Source: Hoeflea algicola
GTDB taxonomy: Bacteria; Pseudomonadota; Alphaproteobacteria; Rhizobiales; Rhizobiaceae
DNA length: 64,000 nucleotides
Reading direction: 5' to 3'
NCBI RefSeq assembly: GCF_026619415.1
Contig: NZ_JAOVZR010000001.1
Span: 4,572,501 to 4,636,500, forward strand
A program made the translations under genes and the position numbers. Under the pieces are notes generated by a model. The model did not search any database, was not told the DNA's origin, and saw only the letters and a program-made list of their open reading frames with translations. Below are positions 59,691 to 64,000 of this stretch, piece after piece. How positions within the stretch are numbered: position 1 is the first letter of the stretch; each line of letters begins with the position of its first letter.

Positions 59691-60597
59691 GCCCGTGCAC
59701 CCCGAGGACACGCTCTCGCTGGGCGCTGAAATGGCAGCCGCGCGAAGGCGACGCTGGCGTCAGCTTGCCGGCCGGCTGCTCTCCCACCGCTCGTTTTCCT
59801 TCGGGTTGGTGATCCTTGCGATCTTTGTATTTGTCGCCCTGTCTGCCGATCTCATCGCGCCCTATGAGCCGAGCCGCAGCGATTACCGTTCGATCCTCAT
59901 GCCGCCATCCTACGAGCACTGGTTCGGCACCGATTCCTTCGGCCGGGACATCGCCAGCCGCATCATCTACGGCACCCGCGTATCGCTGCGCATCGGCCTC
60001 ATTGTCGTTCTGACAACCGGAATTCTCGGCACGCTGCTTGGCACTTTGGCAAGCTATGTTCGCTGGCTCGACAGCCTTATCATGCGTACGCTCGATGGTT
60101 TGATGGCGTTTCCCGGCGTGCTGCTGGCCATTGCCCTCGCTGCAGCGCTCGGACCGTCCGAAATCAACGCCATCATCGCGCTCACAGTTACCTTCACCCC
60201 TCGCACGGCGCGCATTGTTCGCGCCAGCGTGCTGGTGGTTCAGGGCATGCAGTTCATTGAGGCGGCGCATGCAGTTGGCGCAAGCCACGCGCGCATCATC
60301 TTCCGCTATATCCTCGCTAATGCCTTGTCGCCATTGATCGTCCAACTGACTTTCGTCTTTGCCGTGTCGATCGTCGCCGAGGCGATCCTGAGCTTTCTCG
60401 GCGTTGGCCCGCCACCGCCGGCACCGTCGCTCGGTAACATCATCGCCGATGGTCGTACCTATATTCAGGAAGCCTGGTGGATTGCCGTGTTCCCCGGTAT
60501 CGCCATTGCGGTTGCCGTGCTGAGTCTCAATTTGATGGGCGACGGACTGCGCGACATCATCGACCCACGGCAGCGCAATTTGCGCGGCGGCGCCTGA
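59680..60597 (+). CDS. Dipeptide-type ABC permease (DppC-like)
   Basis: 305 residues. N-terminal arginine-rich stretch then RLLSHRSFSFGLVILAIFVF as first helix, YEHWFGTDSFGRDIASRIIY (the signature WFGTDxxGRD of DppC/OppC), VQGMQFIEAAHAVGASHARI (coupling loop) and AEAILSFLGVGPPPPAPSLG near the end. ATG 59680 (MTAEPVHP) has GAGGG upstream; an in-frame ATG at 59638 lies inside the DppB end. The FGE gene begins 27 bases later. Confidence 0.93.
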   Translation: MTAEPVHPEDTLSLGAEMAAARRRRWRQLAGRLLSHRSFSFGLVILAIFVFVALSADLIAPYEPSRSDYRSILMPPSYEHWFGTDSFGRDIASRIIYGTRVSLRIGLIVVLTTGILGTLLGTLASYVRWLDSLIMRTLDGLMAFPGVLLAIALAAALGPSEINAIIALTVTFTPRTARIVRASVLVVQGMQFIEAAHAVGASHARIIFRYILANALSPLIVQLTFVFAVSIVAEAILSFLGVGPPPPAPSLGNIIADGRTYIQEAWWIAVFPGIAIAVAVLSLNLMGDGLRDIIDPRQRNLRGGA

Positions 60598-60624
60598 AAC
60601 GGCGCGTGGTGTGGGGCAAACCCG

Positions 60625-61671
60625 ATGATCGAACGACAGCGGGGCAAAATGAACCAACAGGTTGATCATGCGGCAGCCGACAAGCCCGCAAAAAGCTGTT
60701 GTGTTCCATCAGCCCCGGCCAAGCCTGGCGCCGTCACGTTGGATCAGGTTCCACTCGCAGATGGGCGGGAAGATCCCGGCAGTCGGGATATGGTCTGGAT
60801 CGAGGGCGCAACGTCTTATGTCGGCACCGATCATCCGGTGCTGCCAATCGATGGCGAGGCGCCGCGGCGCAAGGTGCGTTTGCGCAGCTACGGCATTGAT
60901 CGTTTTGCCGTCACCAATAAGCGCTTTACCGCATTCGTTGAATCGACAGGATTTGTCACAGAAGCCGAGCAGTACGGCTGGTCGTTTGTCTTCTGGGCTT
61001 TCGTTACCACCGAGATTGCGAAAGCCGTGCCGGCAGCGCCGGAAGCGCCCTGGTGGCTCAGGATCGAGGGCGCCTGCTGGAAACATCCCGAAGGCCCCGG
61101 TTCCGATGTGGATGACCGTGTAAACCACCCGGTGGTGCATGTTTCCTGGCGTGACGCCAGGGCCTTTGCGGCTTGGGCAGGCGGGCGGCTGCCGAGCGAA
61201 GCCGAGTGGGAGCACGCGGCCCGCGGCCCGCATGGCGGCGTCTACCCCTGGGGTGATCGCAATCCCGACGATCACGATTTCTTCCCCTGCAATATCTGGC
61301 AGGGGCATTTTCCCGATACCAATCTGACGCTTGACGGCCATGCCGGCACAGCACCTGTCGATACGTTCGAACCCAATGGCTTCGGTCTCTACAACATGGT
61401 CGGCAATGCCTGGGAATGGTGTGAGGATCCGTTTCGCGTCCGCTCGCTGTCGAGCAACGGCAAACTACGCAATCAGGTTGCCAAAAGCCAACAGCAGCGC
61501 CTGATGAAGGGTGGCTCCTATCTGTGTCATCAAAGTTATTGCCATCGCTACCGTATCGCCGCCCGGCTCGGCTGTCCGCCCGACAGCGGCACGGGCCATG
61601 TCGGTTTTCGGCTTGCCTATGACCGGGAGGGGAAATCGGAGGCGCAGAATAGTCCGCTCGACAGGCCATGA
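60625..61671 (+). CDS. Formylglycine-generating enzyme (SUMF1-type sulfatase maturase)
   Basis: 348 residues. FGE core: MVWIEGATSYVGTDHPVLPI, YGIDRFAVTNKRFTAFVEST, NHPVVHVSWRDARAFAAWAG, RLPSEAEWEHAARGPHGGVY, NGFGLYNMVGNAWEWCEDPF and GGSYLCHQSYCHRYRIAARL. The last holds Cys301 and Cys306, matching the two redox/copper cysteines (336 and 341) of human FGE with the same spacing. It oxidises the CxPxR cysteine of sulfatases to formylglycine with O2. The N-terminus is about 50 residues longer than the core and contains a CC pair; ATG 60649 is an alternative start. Three target sulfatases lie within 13 kb. Confidence 0.92.
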   Translation: MIERQRGKMNQQVDHAAADKPAKSCCVPSAPAKPGAVTLDQVPLADGREDPGSRDMVWIEGATSYVGTDHPVLPIDGEAPRRKVRLRSYGIDRFAVTNKRFTAFVESTGFVTEAEQYGWSFVFWAFVTTEIAKAVPAAPEAPWWLRIEGACWKHPEGPGSDVDDRVNHPVVHVSWRDARAFAAWAGGRLPSEAEWEHAARGPHGGVYPWGDRNPDDHDFFPCNIWQGHFPDTNLTLDGHAGTAPVDTFEPNGFGLYNMVGNAWEWCEDPFRVRSLSSNGKLRNQVAKSQQQRLMKGGSYLCHQSYCHRYRIAARLGCPPDSGTGHVGFRLAYDREGKSEAQNSPLDRP

Positions 61672-62717
61672 GAGCGGCTTCCTGGTCGGCATTACGGCGG
61701 GTGGCGATATTGCTTGGCGTCTTTGCGGCAGCCTTTGTGGCGGGCCAGCTCGGCACCTGGTTGCACGCGCCGCTGGCCTGGATGATCGGGCCGATGATCA
61801 CCACTGCGGCCATCACCCTGCTATTCAGCCAGAGAGCGCCGCCGGCCTTGCTGCGGGTTATCGGCCAACTTGTGATCGGCGGCGCGCTCGGTCTGCACCT
61901 GACACCAGACGCCTTTGACCGCATCATTGCAAATGCGGTGCCGATCATTGCCGGTGCCCTGATACTGACGGCTGCGGCGACCGCCTACGGTGTCGCGCAA
62001 TCCCGTCTGTTTGGCGTCCATCGCGCAACCGCGCTTTATTCCACGGTGCCTGGTGGCCCAATCGAGATGGCGCTGCTGGCAACCCAGAACGGTGGTGATG
62101 GCGCGCGCACCGCGCTGGCACAGACCTTGCGGATCGTCTTCGTCGTGCTGGTGTTTCCCCCCGCGCTCACCATCGCTGCCGTATCCGCGCCGGCCGTGGC
62201 GATTGCCGCCGGCGGATGGTGGGACACGGCACTGCTGGCCGCAATCGCCCTGGCTGCCGGTCTGGCCGCAAGCATGGTTCGCCTCACCAGCCCGTTTTTC
62301 CTCGGCCCGATGATGGTTGTCGGCGCGCTGGCGGCGTCGGGTATCCCGCACGCCACCCACCATGCCGGCGTCGTTCCCGCCGCGCAGATCCTGCTTGGGG
62401 TTTCGCCGGGATCGATGTTCCGGCGCGATCTGTTTCGCGGCGCCGGGCGGTTCTTGCTCGGCACCTGCCTGTCGACAGCCTTCCTCATAGCGGTCTCGGC
62501 GATGGTCTCGCTGATCCTCGGTTACCTCTATGATATCGACCTTGCCACCATGATGCTGGCAAACGCGCCCGGCGCGGTAACCGAAATGGTGATCACCGCC
62601 GAGGTGCTGCGGCTCGACGTCGCCACTGTCGCCAGCTTTCAGTTCGTCCGGATCGCGATTGCGCTGACACTGGTGGGCGTGATCGACCGCTTTCTCAAGC
62701 AACATAGGCCCGCATGA
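61668..62717 (+). CDS. AbrB-family (COG3180) multi-pass membrane protein
   Basis: 349 residues with about ten hydrophobic helices in two similar halves, the AbrB duplication: LHAPLAWMIGPMITTAAITL, VIGQLVIGGALGLHLTPDAF, ALYSTVPGGPIEMALLATQN and, later, TSPFFLGPMMVVGALAASGI and MMLANAPGAVTEMVITAEVL. The repeated P-G-A/G-x-x-E-M motif is typical. These proteins were misnamed ammonia monooxygenase; a transport or export role is more likely. ATG 61668 overlaps the FGE stop, so it is part of the sulfatase/transport operon. It might export sulfate or a product (inference). Confidence 0.8.
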   Translation: MRAASWSALRRVAILLGVFAAAFVAGQLGTWLHAPLAWMIGPMITTAAITLLFSQRAPPALLRVIGQLVIGGALGLHLTPDAFDRIIANAVPIIAGALILTAAATAYGVAQSRLFGVHRATALYSTVPGGPIEMALLATQNGGDGARTALAQTLRIVFVVLVFPPALTIAAVSAPAVAIAAGGWWDTALLAAIALAAGLAASMVRLTSPFFLGPMMVVGALAASGIPHATHHAGVVPAAQILLGVSPGSMFRRDLFRGAGRFLLGTCLSTAFLIAVSAMVSLILGYLYDIDLATMMLANAPGAVTEMVITAEVLRLDVATVASFQFVRIAIALTLVGVIDRFLKQHRPA

Positions 62718-62747
62718 TGGGGATGGTATGCCCTCGCTATAGCCGTG

Positions 62748-63356
62748 TCACGTGGCTGGCGGTTGTGCCTTCTGAAAGGATTCGAGGTCGTCCAGCGTGT
62801 CGAGGTCGGTGAAATAGGCAGGGTTATCAAAGGCCACCTGGTTGACCTTGTCCGGGTTGTTGCGGGTGAATTTCCGGCAGCCGGGGTTGGTCTTGTCTGA
62901 CAGCAACGATGCCTTCAACGCCAGCGGGATGACCAGTGGATTACCGCGATCAGTGCCGTTCACCGGTATGGTAATGCGTGTTTCGTCGCTGGCCCTGTGC
63001 GCAGCAAGAAGCTGTCTCAGTGCTTCATTATCCAGGAGCGGTTGATCGCCCAGTACGACAAGCGTTGTCCTTGCCTCCGGCACCGCGTTCAGTCCGGAAA
63101 CCACAGAGCTTGCCTGTCCCGAAGCATAATCCGGGTTGTGAATGAACCTGACGTTGAGCCCCGCCAGCACCTGTTCGATGACGGCTGCCTGATGGCCAGT
63201 CACAACGGTAACCGGCGCATCACACACGGCTGCACAGGCCGACACCGTGTTCCGGATCATCGCAGCGCCGTTGATGTCGATAAGCAGTTTGTTGACCGCT
63301 CCCATCCGGCGAGACAGGCCTGCTGCCAGAACGATTGCCGCCGTGTCATACATCAA
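62748..63356 (-). CDS. MobA-like NTP transferase (MocA-type molybdenum cofactor nucleotidyltransferase)
   Basis: 202 residues. IVLAAGLSRRMGAVNKLLID is the nucleotide-binding motif of the family, VVTGHQAAVIEQVLAGLNVR and SVVSGLNAVPEARTTLVVLG follow, and LGDQPLLDNEALRQLL carries the metal Asp. MocA adds CMP to molybdopterin for enzymes of the xanthine/CO dehydrogenase family. A damaged coxG lies directly upstream on the same strand, so these belong to a molybdenum hydroxylase cluster extending past the right end. CAAGGAGA precedes the start. Confidence 0.88.
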   Translation of the reverse strand: MMYDTAAIVLAAGLSRRMGAVNKLLIDINGAAMIRNTVSACAAVCDAPVTVVTGHQAAVIEQVLAGLNVRFIHNPDYASGQASSVVSGLNAVPEARTTLVVLGDQPLLDNEALRQLLAAHRASDETRITIPVNGTDRGNPLVIPLALKASLLSDKTNPGCRKFTRNNPDKVNQVAFDNPAYFTDLDTLDDLESFQKAQPPAT

Positions 63357-63430
63357 TCATATGTCTCCTTGTCCCTCCGGCCGCACGTGCTTCGAATAGG
63401 GCCGCCAGACAGGCAATTAGCTAGCGCGGG

Positions 63431-63950
63431 TTACAAGGAATCGCGCAAGCGGCCGACCCAGCCCTTCTTGGCCGCAACTTCCTAGGCCTCTGCTTGTTCG
63501 ACAGCCGGCGGCGGACCGACAATTTCGCTGAATTTGGCAAAGAACTCGCCGGCCAGCTTCTTCGCCGTGCCATCGATCAGGCGGCTGCCAAGCTGAGCGA
63601 TCTTGCCTCCGATTTCGGCCTTGACGGTGTAGTTGAGCATGGTTGCATCGCCTTCAGGCACCAGATCAACTTTCGCTCCGCCCTTGGCAAAGCCGGCCAT
63701 GCCGCCGGAACCTTCGCCGCTGATGGTGTATCCGTTTGGTGGGTTGAGATCCGACAACGTCACCTTGCCGGTAAAACTCGCCTTCACCGGACCGACCCGC
63801 AATGTCACCTTGGCGTTCATCTCGGTATCGGAGGTCTTTTCGATGAGACTCGCAACCGGGAATGCACTGGCGCAGGATGTCGACGTCATTCAAGGCGGCA
63901 TAGACTTCTTCGCGGGAGGCTTCGATGCGCTGTGATCCGTTCATTTCCAT
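63431..63950 (-). pseudogene. coxG: coxG-like carbon-monoxide-dehydrogenase subunit G, frameshift plus premature stop
   Basis: From ATG 63950 the frame gives MEMNGSQRIEASREEVYAAL, NDVDILRQCIPGCE and is then lost. Removing one base at about 63848 joins it to LIEKTSDTEMNAKVTLRVGP and on through VKASFTGKVTLSDLNPPNGY, the CoxG (SRPBCC) core. That frame stops at TAG 63482-63484, but the same frame continues past it with EVAAKKGWVGRLRDSL to TAA 63431-63433, the basic amphipathic tail expected at a CoxG C-terminus. So two lesions are present: a +1 shift and a nonsense codon that removes the membrane-binding tail. CoxG helps assemble or anchor Mo hydroxylases at the membrane. Confidence 0.75.
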
Positions 63951-63965
63951 ATTGGTTTGTCCTTG

Positions 63966-64000
63966 TCAGAGTGTGCGTTGGCCGCGGCGGCGGATTTCGA
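63966..64000 (-). CDS. Possible 3' end of an upstream gene cut by the window edge
   Basis: On the minus strand an open frame enters at base 64000 and reads EIRRRGQRTL before TGA at 63966-63968, 15 bases upstream of the coxG start. The basic short end is compatible with a gene of the same molybdenum hydroxylase operon, but ten residues are too few for assignment. Confidence 0.25.
   Translation of the reverse strand, partial: EIRRRGQRTL

Overview
The window is a dense, GC-rich chromosomal stretch of an alphaproteobacterium, most likely of the order Hyphomicrobiales (Rhizobiales); the genus cannot be fixed from sequence alone. The pointers are a five-gene histidine pathway through HutF and HutG, a carnitine dehydrogenase fused to a thioesterase (known from rhizobia), many ABC and TRAP uptake systems, and operons whose genes overlap at ATGA, TGATG or GTGA. 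No rRNA, tRNA, CRISPR array, insertion sequence or phage gene was seen. Almost everything is catabolic: uptake systems paired with pathways for small nitrogenous, quaternary-ammonium or sulfated compounds.

Layout. 1-2228: end of a polar amino-acid ABC operon. 2252-11084: gamma-butyrobetaine/L-carnitine catabolism, with a divergent CdhR-like AraC regulator and seven co-directional genes including a PhnZ/TmpB-like HD-domain protein. 11101-21685: hut locus, with hutC and a frameshifted hutF on the minus strand, hutI-hutH-hutG-hutU on the plus strand, and a TRAP transporter directly behind hutU. 21696-22567: two decayed genes, a DUF1989-type protein with an internal stop and an unrecognised short gene with a frameshift. 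22723-28134: a small gene, a membrane-anchored endonuclease/exonuclease/phosphatase protein, gabD, a small ABM-domain monooxygenase and a flavin monooxygenase. 28199-39764: an RpiR regulator divergent from a ten-gene operon (ABC importer, two Gfo/Idh/MocA dehydrogenases, deacetylase-type amidohydrolase, a TIM-barrel-like protein of unknown function, SDR, small VOC-like protein, D-serine dehydratase-like PLP enzyme, RidA) that looks like an undescribed catabolic pathway. 39828-44540: OsmC, an AhpD-like protein, a TrpXYZ-type ABC system and a MarR regulator.

44583-62717 is the most striking part: an enolase-superfamily dehydratase, an aspartoacylase-family deacylase, an M81 (MlrC-like) peptidase, three sulfatases with CxPxR formylglycine motifs, a dipeptide-type ABC importer split over two divergent operons, a formylglycine-generating enzyme with both active-site cysteines, an AbrB-family membrane protein and a FadR-type GntR regulator. 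Three intergenic regions in this block carry the same AT-rich GTATAC-centred operator (the 13-mer ATTGTATACTATA occurs exactly twice), which ties separate transcripts into one candidate regulon for import and breakdown of a sulfated, acylated or peptide-like compound. 62748-64000 holds a MobA-like nucleotidyltransferase and a doubly damaged coxG, the edge of a molybdenum hydroxylase cluster that runs off the right end.

Two themes recur. GC-rich hairpins without a T-tract lie just downstream of three periplasmic binding-protein genes and upstream of their partner genes. Reading-frame lesions occur at hutF, the DUF1989 gene, its upstream neighbour and coxG; these are either real decay or base errors and should be checked against reads.
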